From contig OX621260.1 of NCBI GenBank assembly GCA_951640165.1, positions 19,052,001 through 19,116,000 on the forward strand: a stretch of DNA of 64,000 nucleotides, in the 5' to 3' direction. The notes beneath the pieces were generated by a model. The model was not told where the DNA came from. It worked only from the letters and a program-made list of their open reading frames with translations, and did not search any database. The DNA comes from Pseudoips prasinana. Lineage: Eukaryota > Arthropoda > Insecta > Lepidoptera > Nolidae. Shown piece after piece: positions 53,441-63,130 of this stretch. Each line of letters starts with the position of its first letter. Position 1 is the stretch's first letter. The position numbers and the translations under genes are program-made.

Positions 53441-53490
53441 GTACAGACACCAGCACATCCAGCTACTTCAATCTGTCAAATTTCTTTTAT

Positions 53491-53967
53491 GAGAGAAAGA
53501 AAGAAAGAAACAATTTTATTTTCATAAAGTACGGAAAATACATTCGATTTGAAAAACAAATATTTAATTTTATACATTATTAATTAATTTTATGGTATGA
53601 AAAATGGCCCTATCTCAGCTAGTACTGCATTTCTGCAGTGCTGATCTTCTGGTAAGTATGATAATGTGAATTCGTCTGGTATCACGCTTCCAGTACCTAC
53701 TGGGTACTGGAAGCGTGATACCAGACGAATTCACATTATCATACTTACAAGCTAAAAATAAAATATATATATATTAAGATTATTATTATGAAACATAGAA
53801 TAGGAAAGTAGAACAGAACAGAGAGAAAAATTATTAATAACAAAAAATATACATAACAATTATCCTAGTCATAATCACAATTTATTCCTCGTATCACATT
53901 ATTCATGCATTTTTTTTATCGATTGCATTAATACATCATATCGATTTATAATGTCCCTTGTCTTGCC
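53491..53967 (-). mobile_element. LINE 3' end with GAAA-type tail and an internal palindrome
   Basis: Begins GAGAGAAAGAAAGAAAGAAA, then CAATTTTATTTTCATAAAGT, the reverse of a repeated-tail LINE 3' end. Contains the 46-bp-arm palindrome at 53652-53748. Confidence 0.5.
53652..53748. repeat. Perfect palindrome, 46-bp arms
   Basis: Arms 53652-53697 (GTAAGTATGATAATGTGAAT...) and 53703-53748 are exact reverse complements around TACTG. Confidence 0.9.
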
Positions 53968-54224
53968 TTTATAGATTTTAAACTTTATCACAAACGCATA
54001 AGGTTCACTTTCAATTGGGGAAATTTGACAGATTGGGGTAGCTTGATGTGCTGGCGTCTGTACATAGATGGGTGTCTCCTGTGTACTAGCTACCTCCTAA
54101 CTACTCCTGTGAGTCGTTGCTGCCCGACTACCTGGTGGGCCCTTAGGCGCCTTTTACGACCCACAAACGGTTTGGGAAGGCACTTATATTATTTTAAAGC
54201 CGGAAACCACACAGCTTTTCTATA

Positions 54225-55020
54225 CAACTTGTAACTTAATTAACGCACTTCCTGAAAATAGTTTGTTCAGAATCGTTTACTGAATCGATTTATATCATTT
54301 TTAATATAGGTAATTTTTTATTCCAAAATAATGATACAGGGTTATAATAATGTCCTCCTAGCCGAATTTCGGCCACGGCGGCCAGTCTCAACAGAGATTA
54401 GCCATCTGCGCGGGACATATTATAGTGCTCAAGTGTGTGCGCCAACACAGAAGCACTTTCTATTCCATCACTCTCATGATCCGATGGGACGCCTATGCGA
54501 CACGACCGGAAAGAGGTCAGGTACAGGACCGACAGCTTTACGTGCTCTCCGAGGCACGGGGGTATAATACCGCCAACTCCCAGACTTCGGGCTGGGAATT
54601 TTTTCTTTTTACAGAAAAGTCCCAAAATCACTTTTTGGCCCGACCCGGGATTTGAACCCAGGACCTCATTTTCTGCGGGTGAACACGCTACCGCTAGACC
54701 AACGAGGCAGTCAGGATATCAGATACAGGGTTAGTATTGTATCAGTATTGTCATACTAACCCTGTACAGTCAAAACAAATTGAAATGGACCGTAAGTCAA
54801 AGTAATACCTAAGACTTAAAAAATCGCAGTTTTATTTGTATTCATTCAAAGTCCATAATTCAATACAAAATAAAGAAAATAAACTTTATTCCAAGAAACT
54901 AATTTAGTAAATAACAATGCATATACATGTTAAATTAAAAATTCCGTGTATGTATTATGATTACAACATAATATTCTAATTGGGGTGTTTGAGCGTGTGC
55001 GTTAATTATGTTACATGTTG
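54225..55020. mobile_element. MITE-H copy split by SINE-A
   Basis: CAACTTGTAACTTAATTAAC at left, GTTAATTATGTTACATGTTG at right, TA at both flanks. About 407 bp after removing the 377-bp SINE and one copy of its 12-bp duplication. Confidence 0.88.
54345..54721 (-). mobile_element. SINE-A copy with 12-bp target duplication
   Basis: Minus-strand head ACTGCCTCGTTGGTCTAGCG; core GCACGTAAAGCTGTCGGTCC; tail GGCCGAAATTCGGCTAGGAG. GATACAGGGTTA occurs at 54333-54344 and 54722-54733. Confidence 0.92.
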
Positions 55021-55078
55021 TATAAATACATTATATAAAAAACATACAAAAAAAAGTTATTAGGTTTTATGAGCCCAT

Positions 55079-55331
55079 ACTTACTTATCGTATGGGCAGT
55101 GGTTACGATAGTGTCAGAGTTGTTCAGGCCGCCCATTAGGCTGACATGGCTTAACGACTGTTGTCTAATAACTACAACCGGGACCGATAGCTTAACGTGT
55201 CCTCCGAAGCACGGAGACGCTTAGAAATGAAACCACTTTGGCGGTCACCCATCTAGGGACTGACCGCGAACCTAGTTGCTTAACCTCACCGATGGCTTAC
55301 GGACTGGTGCGGTGAGAGCATCCAGCTATGA
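55079..55331 (-). mobile_element. SINE-M (5S rRNA-derived), best copy
   Basis: Minus strand: GGTGAGGTTAAGCAACTAGG, TTCGCGGTCAGTCCCTAGAT, GGGTGACCGCC, then the core CTTCGGAGGACACGTTAAGC and TATCGGTCCCGGTTGTAG. The first blocks correspond to 5S rRNA box A and box C. GAGCCCAT duplication at 55071-55078 and 55332-55339. Confidence 0.82.
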
Positions 55332-55339
55332 GAGCCCAT

Positions 55340-55560
55340 GATGGAAGTGGAACTATGTCTCTTACGGCGTAAAAACAATTCACTATCCGATATTTTCGCA
55401 GTATTCTTGGTTTTTCCCTCGCTGACCGGTTTATTTGACTCACTAGATGTATCTTTGCCCATCACGATAAAGTGAACAACAACATTTATATCAATACACT
55501 GATCAAAACACAAATACCGTGGAGCACTTGCACACATGAGTGAGAATGTATATGCTACAC
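55340..55560 (-). other. Candidate 5' end of a minus-strand transcript with a short ORF
   Basis: ATG at ~55462 opens MGKDTSSESNKPVSEGKTKN, then TAKISDSELFLRRKRHSSTS. Removing the SINE-M insertion, the frame would stop after ~44 codons. Upstream (to the right) are an initiator-like ATCAGTG (~55499), a YY1-type ATATGGCGGCAG (~55590) and a DRE-like TTATCGATG (~55693). Protein not recognised; could equally be part of an unknown repeat. Confidence 0.25.
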
Positions 55561-55787
55561 GGTCAGCTGCTGCGAGCTATGGCTGCCGCCATATTGCAAC
55601 ATGCGATAGATGGACGAAAACATTTGAGGCGATGTAAAAAAGTTTCACTTCAAAATATAAGAACAATAAATAGTTCTTTCCACCCTAGGCATCGATAACG
55701 AATATTCTGTTGGACAATGTTTGTAATATTATAATAATCCTTTACTGACATATAATTTCTTTTTTAATTTCTCTACTAGGTACTACT

Positions 55788-56010
55788 TATCGTATGGACA
55801 GTGGTTACCCTGGTGTCAGAGTTGTTTAAGCCGCCCAATACTGTTGACTGTTGCCTAATAACTACAACCGGGACCGACAGCTTAACGTGCCCTCCGAAGT
55901 ATGGAGACGCTCAGAAAAGAAACCACTTTGAAGGTCACCAATCTATAGACTGACCGCAAGCCCTGTTGCTTAACTTCGACAATCACTTACGGACTTGTGA
56001 GAGCATCAAT
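55788..56010 (-). mobile_element. SINE-M copy
   Basis: Minus strand GTTAAGCAACAGGGCTTGCG, AGTCTATAGATTGGTGACCT, core GCACGTTAAGCTGTCGGTCC. More diverged in the 5S part than 55079-55331. Confidence 0.75.
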
Positions 56011-56059
56011 TTACAAATGTAAAACACTTCATTCAAAGGATATTTTTTACATACGATTT

Positions 56060-56198
56060 TACAGATAATCGTTCGAATTATGTAAATGAAAGTCAAGTTT
56101 CCCAGCTAGCCAGTACTGCGTTTATGGACGGCGGATGTCCAGACAGGACCGGAATAATGTCGACTGCATACATAATTCATATCGTAAAATGGTCCTTG
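56060..56198. repeat. Repeat U copy
   Basis: TAATCGTTCGAATTATGTAA, CGTTTATGGACGGCGGATGT, GTCGACTGCATACATAATTC; continues after MITE-G at CCTACGCTCCCACTTTTT (56338-56360). Confidence 0.6.
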
Positions 56199-56340
56199 TA
56201 CAGACGCCAGCACATCCAGCTACCCCAATCTGCGAATTTCTTTTATAGATTTTCAACTTTATCACATAGTAAGTATAAGGTTCACTTTCAATTGGCGAAA
56301 TTTGACAGATTGGGGTAGCCTGATGTGCTGGCGTCTGTAC
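56199..56340. mobile_element. MITE-G copy inside repeat U
   Basis: Complete; GTACAGACGCCAGCACATCC to GATGTGCTGGCGTCTGTAC. Confidence 0.88.
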
Positions 56341-56488
56341 CCTACGCTCCCACTTTTTACCTGCACAAGGTATTTCGCCCATATAATTGGACATGTTTTA
56401 TTCAGTAATTGTAGCTCTATAATATCAAATGATGAGGTTGTTCATACGAAGGCATCAATAACTTAATATAAAAATAGTATCATGAAAT

Positions 56489-56889
56489 TTGAATTGACTG
56501 CCTTGTTGTCTAGCGGTAGCGTGTTCACCCGCAGAGAACGAGGTCCTGGGTTCAAATCCCGGGTCGAGCCAAAAAGTGATTTTGGGATTTTTCCGTAAAA
56601 AGAAATTTCTCAGTATCAGCCCGAAGTCTGGAAGTTGGCGGTATTACACCCCCGTGGCTCGGAGAGCACGTAAAGCCGTCGGTGCTGTACCTGATCTCTT
56701 TCCGGTCGTGTGACGTGTCGCTAGTCGTCCCATCGGATCATGAGAGTGATGGAATAGAAAGTGTTGTACTTGTATTTGCGCACATACTTGTGCACTATAA
56801 TATGTCCTGCGCAATTGGCTAATCTCCATTGAGATTGGCCGCCGTGGCCGAAATTCGGCCGGGAAGACATCACCAACATCATCATCATC
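56489..56889 (+). mobile_element. SINE-A copy with 13-bp target duplication
   Basis: Head GACTGCCTTGTTGTCTAGCG, B box GGTTCAAATCCCGGGTCGAG, core GCACGTAAAGCCGTCGGTGC, (ATC)n tail. AGTATCATGAAAT at 56476-56488 and 56890-56902. Confidence 0.93.
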
Positions 56890-56929
56890 AGTATCATGAA
56901 ATAATTGAGTATCCACTTGTCTTTTTCTT

Positions 56930-57187
56930 TTAATAATAAAGATATCCTAGGACATTATTTACACACGGCCATCTGATCCCAAACTAAGCAGAGCTTGTAC
57001 TTTGGAAACAAGATAACTGATATACTTTAATACTACTTTTCTTTTGTAAATACATACTTATATAGATAATTACATCCAGACTCAGGACAAACAGACATGT
57101 TCATGCACACAAATATCTATCCTGGGTGGGAATCGAAGCCACGACCTCCGTGAAAAGCAAGCATTTACCAACCACGCCAACAGGCCC
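56930..57187 (-). mobile_element. SINE-B copy
   Basis: Complete from AATAATAAAGATATCCTAGG to the minus-strand head GGGCCTGTTGGCGTGGTTGG. Confidence 0.88.
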
Positions 57188-57413
57188 GTCATTTGGCTGG
57201 GGGAATGTCTACGCATGCCTCCATTTTTGCATCATGTCTCTGATGGTCGGGACACGTACCCTGGGAGGGCTCTAAACGATAAAACACTATGCGATCGTTC
57301 TCCAACTAGATCAGGAAAGGTAAAAAAGCGTGCTGTTGCCGTTAGATAACAGAGACACGCGAATATTATTCCGTAAAAAAACCTCTGATTCAAATTCATA
57401 CAAAAATCCTATT

Positions 57414-57610
57414 AAAAAAAATGTGAGCCGTCACGTGACGCCTGGGAAACATCGACATTATTTTGTAAAAGTAATATGCAGAAAAGAACATATTGTGATA
57501 GGAACTAAATATGTCATAATGATAAAATAAAAAGTCGATTGCGCATGCGTCACGGCTTGCGTCGCCACGCCAGAAATCTGTTTTACTTGCGGCTATAGAT
57601 GTTTCACATC
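57414..57610 (+). mobile_element. Repeat S copy
   Basis: AAAAATGTGAGCCGTCACGT to GCGGCTATAGATGTTTCACA; reverse of 32728-32930. Confidence 0.7.
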
Positions 57611-58739
57611 AAAAATTTAAACTTATCAGTTATTTCCTTAATATAACACAGTATAAACACACAGTTTATTTCCGTAATAAACTTATTCAAATTATTACGA
57701 ACATAACGAACATAATATACAAACAATTATCCATTTATTTTTAATATATAATACCTATTTCATTCAACCGTTCCTATATAGCTAAGAACCATTTCAATCG
57801 TATGATAAAAAACGCATTGAAATCGGTTCATCGGTTCCAGAGCTAGAATACCACAGAAAGGCAACTGGGTTGGGTACTAAAAATAAAGGTATTATGAGTT
57901 TATAGTCTATTTCTGTGCGCCTATATAATGTCATCATAGCTCTCAAGATTTTATGGTAGATCGATTTTATGGTACTTTTACTTGTACAAGAATATAAAAG
58001 TCTATTTTTATCCTTACATCAACATTCAGATATAAACCAGTATTTTTTAGTGTAAATCAGGTCCTTTTGAAAATAAACTTGAACTTCTTTGCAAAAGGGC
58101 AGATACTGGTGCAAAGTTAGCTAGGGCCCGTTACGGTTTCAAAGTTCAAATATTATCTCAATCACTTTTAACATCTATTCTAAATTCCAAACCGATAGAC
58201 TTAGTAGTTGCTGAGGTTTATCGCTGGGAAAGACGGACGTACAGAGTTGTATTACAAGCTTTATCATTATAATTTTGTTGAGCAATGTTGAAAATAGTGA
58301 TATATTTACTTTAAACTTCTCATACGCAAATATAAGGACTCCACCTATCGTTATCACCAAGAATTCCTAAATTCAATACTAAGATTAAAAAATAATATTA
58401 GTACTAATTTACACGTTGTATAAAAAGTCATAAGTAGGAATATGATAGCTTTAAATATTTATTTAACCGCCTGAAGGTATATAAATAGTTTAATTATATA
58501 CCACTCTAAATACATTTTTACATATTCATCAAATAATTAACGAGGAAAGTGGGAGGTTAAATAATACCCACGAACTAATGAGTTTCATAGTTTATTATGA
58601 AACAACATTTGGTTGCATAAAGCTTTTTTAATTACTAGATACTATTAAGTAATATTACCACGCAATAAAATGATAACTGCAAGTGATCCAGCTCAAAAAG
58701 TTCGTCGATCTTAACAAACGAACAACAGGTTCAGTATAG
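57611..58739. other. AT-rich, element-poor stretch
   Basis: About 1.1 kb without recognised repeats or coding signal; lies just downstream (minus strand) of the candidate exon, so it may be ordinary intron. Confidence 0.4.
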
Positions 58740-58823
58740 ATCGCCTTAACTCTTTTAGCCCCGAGGAGACGATGCGCCGGCGACGGTCAAAGCCCTAACC
58801 GGCCGTTAAATGAAGATACTCAC

Positions 58824-59340
58824 GAAAATAGTTCTTCAGCACAACTTGCTCACAGTTCTGCTACCGAGAGAACAACTTCCAGGCGCACGGCATAAATATC
58901 AGGTTGCTTTTTCATAGTCACTTGCGCGGGAACAGCACCGGGTCTCCATGCGTGCGAGTAGCATGGAGTCTCTGGACAAACTAAGCGAATTTCTGGGTAT
59001 CCGTGAGGCGTGACGACTGCACGTGCTCGATGCGCAGACGCATCTTTACTGCGGAGCCACAAGATGTGTGACTAGCGAGACGGCCCGCTGTCAATCCGAT
59101 AATTTTCTTGTCGTTTAGTCACAGCGGAACATTTAAATGTAGAATAAATTTGACCGTTGAGATGACGAGAGATTAAATGCAATGTTATCGAAATTCGGAC
59201 GTAGAATGATGCGCGTGCGTCGCGGTCGCGGCTCTGGTACACATTGTAAGGTTTGTGTACGTTCTCTAAGCAAATGCTTAGAGAATGTAAACAGGTAGCG
59301 TCGCGTGTCGGCTTGCTCATCATGAACCGTTTAGCATAGC
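58824..59340 (-). other. Candidate non-coding first exon (minus strand) and promoter
   Basis: A GC-rich, TE-free island whose minus-strand end reads CTATTTTC|GTGAGTA (donor at 58823-58817), a strong splice donor. Inside are a CACGTG E-box (59020-59025), a perfect 11-bp inverted repeat TTCTCTAAGCA (59262-59272 and 59275-59285) and only short frames of 70 and 83 codons without recognisable domains. It lies upstream of the receptor exon on the same strand, so it could be its 5' UTR exon; alternatives are another gene's exon or a chance donor. Confidence 0.33.
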
Positions 59341-59462
59341 CTAACCAGTGTCCTCTTAGTATAAGTACTCTGATTATAATCTATATTATTTTGGCGCCAT
59401 AGAGCGTGTAACTTAAAATATTTACAGAAATTCTCCTTAACGATTTTTTTAAATATTTGACT

Positions 59463-59640
59463 GCATGTGTGCATGTGTGGCGCAGCGGCTAAGACAGTCA
59501 CCTCGCCGCTTCGTGTCGTGGGTTCGAGTCCTGGACCGGACTATTTGTGTGACCCATAAATAGTTGATCTGAGTCTGGATGTAATTAAAATTTGTGTCCG
59601 TCTATTATATGTTTGTAAAGTACCCCGCGACACAGTGATG
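59463..59640 (+). mobile_element. SINE-F copy
   Basis: GTGTGGCGCAGCGGCTAAGA, GGGTTCGAGTCCTGG, TGATCTGAGTCTGGATGTAA, ends CCCCGCGACACAGTGAT. Confidence 0.8.
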
Positions 59641-59657
59641 AAATTAAGATGAAAAAA

Positions 59658-59858
59658 AAAATATAGCCAACGCATTAGGTAAATGAGTCCCTGTGTCGCG
59701 GAATACTTTACAAACAAATAATTGGCGGAGATAAAGTACATCCAAACTCAGGACTACTATTTATGGGTCACACAAATAGATATCCTGCGCGGGAATCAAA
59801 CCCGGGACTCGAAGTTGCAAGGTGACAGTCTTAACCGCTGCGCTGTCACAAATTAAGT
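59658..59858 (-). mobile_element. SINE-F copy, tail-to-tail with the previous
   Basis: GCCAACGCATTAGGTAAATG at its tail; minus-strand head GTGACAGCGCAGCGGTTAAG, B box GGGTTTGATTCCCG. Confidence 0.78.
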
Positions 59859-60139
59859 TACATGTAGGAAAAACATCTCTCTATGGTTAGTATTTCTAGA
59901 GTTCGGTAGAAGAGACACCCGCTGAATTAGTTTCACTGGATATTCGCAGTTGGCCCCCCAACTTGGTGCTAGCATTAAAGCGAGACCGTCGTTATAAACA
60001 CAAGGTCCGCCCATAATAATAATAATATTAAATCCTTACCTTAATATACACAGACACAACCACCGACAAGATTTAGGAAAATATATCTAAATCTATAAAT
60101 TTCGATAATTAAACTTATAAATAATCTCTTTGACACTAA
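59859..60139. other. Unassigned stretch
   Basis: No supported feature. Confidence 0.4.
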
Positions 60140-60594
60140 GGGCGGCTTGCACCATAGCACTAAATACGATTTAAATCCAATTTAAATTAAAATTCACGTT
60201 GAAGTCATTGCAACGCCTTGCACCATGCTAAATAAGTCGCTAAACGCGTTTAGAGAGCTGTCAAAGTTAAATACCCATGAATAGCTATTTAGCGCAGCGA
60301 AATGCGTTTAGCAAAAATTGACATTTATTTTGAAAGGTTATGTTTCCATGACATGAAGGATTCAATTTACGCACACTTTCGCGCAGAAAAACGTTATTTT
60401 TGTTTAAAAAATAGTGTCATTTGTTACTTACTTATAACGAAATGTAGGGAAACTGCTATACCGACACGATAAACGCATTTAACGTGATGCAAGAGGTCAT
60501 TAAACGTAATCATGTTAAACACATTTATCGATTTAAACGTATTTAGTTAAATTTGTTTAAGATATATTTAAACGAAATTTCGTGCAAGCCACCC
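60140..60594. mobile_element. PIF/Harbinger-type MITE (455 bp)
   Basis: GGGCGGCTTGCACCATAGC at the left and GTGCAAGCCACCC at the right are inverted; TAA flanks both ends (60137-60139, 60595-60597), the TWA-type duplication typical of PIF/Harbinger. Subterminal AAATACG/CGTATTTA repeats. No coding capacity. Confidence 0.75.
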
Positions 60595-61133
60595 TAACTA
60601 TATATAGGCTAGCTAAATAACTAAATCATTTCTATTATAAATTAAATGTTATTTCTATATGTTTTCATATAATCCGTTTTCCTAAATATCTATATGTACC
60701 TAGAAATAATTATGTATTATTAGAAATAACTATATTACTACAAACATGTTCTGATTATTTTTAGTCTACGAGAATAAAAAAAAAGTTTTTTAGTTATTTT
60801 TTACTATTTTCTGGGTGATATTTTCAGCTGGTATTTAGAAAAACTTACTATGTAATGTTTAGTAAATTTAATTCGGTTTTCCAAAAGTTCTTGAAACTTT
60901 TGGCGTAAAATTTCGGTACTTTTAGTTTAACAGATGAACTTGATAAAATTATAAAGTATAATGATTGAGTGCCAAGGCTGATATCCACCACGATTCATTA
61001 GGACTCTTTCACAAACTTTTCTTTTAGGTTAGTGATGAACCGAATAAATAAAAAAAAAACTGCTTCCACGCTTGATTCAACGAAAGGGCTGTAAAGTCAA
61101 TCTGCTGGTATCAGTAAATTATATTTTTTAAAG
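60595..61133. other. AT-rich unassigned stretch
   Basis: No supported feature. Confidence 0.4.
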
Positions 61134-61330
61134 ACAACGACCGCATTAGGCAATCTAATTTCTGTGTCGCGGGGTACTTTACATACATATAATATACGGA
61201 CACAAATTACATCCAGACTCAGAACAACTATTTATCGGTCAAACAAATAGTAGTCCAGCACGGGAATCGAACCTAGGACACGAAGCGGCGAGGCGACTGA
61301 CTAAGCCGCTGCGCCACACGTGCAGTCTGA
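61134..61330 (-). mobile_element. SINE-F copy
   Basis: Minus-strand head ACTGCACGTGTGGCGCAGCG, B box AGGTTCGATTCCCG; tail GACCGCATTAGGCAATCTAA. Confidence 0.8.
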
Positions 61331-61440
61331 TTAAAACCCATTCGAAATGGAAAGCTAAGTGGGTCTAAAATTGGAGAGTGGATACTACCATAAATGGATG
61401 TCTTTATTTCTTATTGGTATTAGGTAATAAAGCATCTATA

Positions 61441-61832
61441 CAACATGTAACATAATTAACGCACATCCTGAAAATAGTTTGTTCAGAATGGTGTACTGAA
61501 TCGATTTATATAATTTTTAATAAAGGTATTTTTTTTCCAAAATAATTAAAACTACGGAAATTATTGTCATATTAACCCTATACAGTCAAAATAAATTGAA
61601 ATGGACCGTAAGTCAAATAATAAGACTTTTAAAATTGCAGTTTTATTTGTATTCATACAAATTCCATCATTCAATACAAAATAAAGAAAAATAAACTTTA
61701 TTCCAATAAACTAATTTAGTAAATAACAATGTATATACATGTTAAGTTAAAAATTCGGTGTATGTATTATGATTACAACATAATATTCTAATTTGGGTGT
61801 CCGAGGGTGTGTGTTAATTTCGTTACATGTTG
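61441..61832. mobile_element. MITE-H copy
   Basis: 392 bp; CAACATGTAACATAATTAAC to GTTAATTTCGTTACATGTTG, TA flanks. Confidence 0.88.
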
Positions 61833-61869
61833 TATAAACGTAATTGGACAATATGTATAAACGTATAAA

Positions 61870-61969
61870 AGACGGCCGGCCCAAACTGGAAGCAGACCGC
61901 ACAGGACAGAGACAAATGGGCTTTGGAGGAGGCCTTCACCCAATATGGGGTTCCTGTAGATATCGCTAT
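61870..61969 (+). pseudogene. LINE C-terminal scrap
   Basis: Reads AQDRDKWALEEAFTQYGVPV then DIAI and a stop, the end signature of a third RTE-like family. Confidence 0.6.
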
Positions 61970-62293
61970 ATAAAAAACCGGCCAAGTGCGAGTCGGACTC
62001 GCCCATGAAGGGTTCCGTAACAGCAAGTATTTCAGTTGATTAAATGAAAGGTAAATCGCGGTTTACGATTTATGACTACTTACTAGATCTCGTTCAAACC
62101 AATTTTCGTTGTTAGTTTGCATGGTAATGTACATCATATATTTTTTTTAGTTTTATCATTCTCTTATTTTAGAAGTTATAGGGGGGGGGGGGGGGGGGGA
62201 CACTCATTTTACCACTTTGGAAGTGTCTCTCGCACAAACTATTCGGTTTAGAAAAAAATTATATTAGCAACCTCAATATCATTTTTGAAGACC
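61970..62293 (+). mobile_element. Repeat Q-related element
   Basis: AAAAAACCGGCCAAGTGCGA, GTCGGACTCGCCCATGAAGG, then a body unlike 28731-29038 (AAATCGCGGTTTACGATTTA, GGAAGTGTCTCTCGCACAAA). The two families share only the first ~55 bp. Confidence 0.65.
62181..62199 (+). repeat. 19-base G run
   Basis: Uninterrupted poly(G), unique in the window, inside the Q-related element. Confidence 0.9.
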
Positions 62294-62582
62294 AGGGGCT
62301 CTACCGGTACACGTGACGACATAAATAGTCCGGAATCGATTGTCAACGTTGAAGCCGATTTAACGACTGATTAAGTTATTTTTAACCTTTATTTATTTGA
62401 ACGACATTTAAGAAATCGATGTTCGGTGGCTTAGCCGGTAGAGCCCCAGGTCCATAAATACCCCACATGTATGGGTTAATGAAAAAAAAATTGTGTTTCT
62501 GTTCTAAGTACATTAATTTTGTAATGTACTTTTTCTCTGTTTTGACCTTGTTATAGACTAATTTTATTTTGTAATCATAGTT
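62294..62582. other. Unassigned, with a short inverted repeat
   Basis: AGGGGCTCTACCGG (~62294) is nearly mirrored by CCGGTAGAGCCCCAGG (~62436). Otherwise nothing recognised. Confidence 0.4.
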
Positions 62583-62766
62583 TGCTAGCTGTGCCCCGCG
62601 GTTTTACCCGGGTTAAACTTTATAAATTATAGGCTATCTGTTAATCCAGGTTGTAAGCTAACTCCATACCAACTTTTATTAAAATCACTCCAACCGTTTA
62701 GACGTGAAGAAGTAACAAACATACACACTCACACGCTCACAAACTTTCGCCTTTATAATATTAGGG
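62583..62766 (-). mobile_element. Miniature Helitron
   Basis: GCTAGCTGTGCCCCGCGGTT at its 3' end (minus strand CTAG), TTCGCCTTTATAATATTAGG at its 5' end. Confidence 0.8.
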
Positions 62767-62846
62767 TGATGAACTAATTCAATTTATTTAGGACTAGATT
62801 ATATGTAAAACTTTAAGTAAAATGCAGAGTTCTAATATTTTAATAC

Positions 62847-63017
62847 TAGCTGTGCCCCGCGGTTTCACTCGCGTTAAACTTTATAAATTATGTGCCTATG
62901 TGTTAATCCAGGGTGTCAGCTAACTCCATACCAAATTTAATTAAAATCGCTTTAGACGTGAAGAAGTAACAAACATACACACTCACAAACTTTCGCCTTC
63001 ATAATATTAGTGTGATT
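62847..63017 (-). mobile_element. Miniature Helitron
   Basis: ACTAGCTGTGCCCCGCGGTT to TTCGCCTTCATAATATTAGT; same family as the previous, 80 bp away and in the same orientation. Confidence 0.82.
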
Positions 63018-63130
63018 ATGAATTATGAATCTTTTAGATAACGCAATTCCAAAAGCCACCAAAAATCCTTACTGGTACTAGGGTTCGAAGCCCGAACGTG
63101 GCAATAGTATAGTGATAATCGTCGCCCCCA

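Larger units (their letters stand above)
53441..54063. mobile_element. MITE-G copy split by a LINE tail
   Basis: Left part 53441-53490 (GTACAGACACCAGCACATCC), right part 53968-54063 (TATAGATTTTAAACTTTATC to GCTGGCGTCTGTAC). The halves rejoin at CTTTTATAGATTTT. Confidence 0.82.

Noticed and set aside
53491..53515. (GAAA)n as a free microsatellite
   Set aside because: Its position at the edge of an inserted LINE 3' end indicates that it is the element's tail.
55240..55300. 5S rRNA gene
   Set aside because: Only the internal region resembles 5S; it continues into a SINE core, recurs in diverged copies and has a target duplication.
59072..59323. 83-codon and neighbouring 70-codon minus-strand frames as protein genes
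   Set aside because: No domain, mixed composition, and both lie in what looks like a 5' UTR exon.
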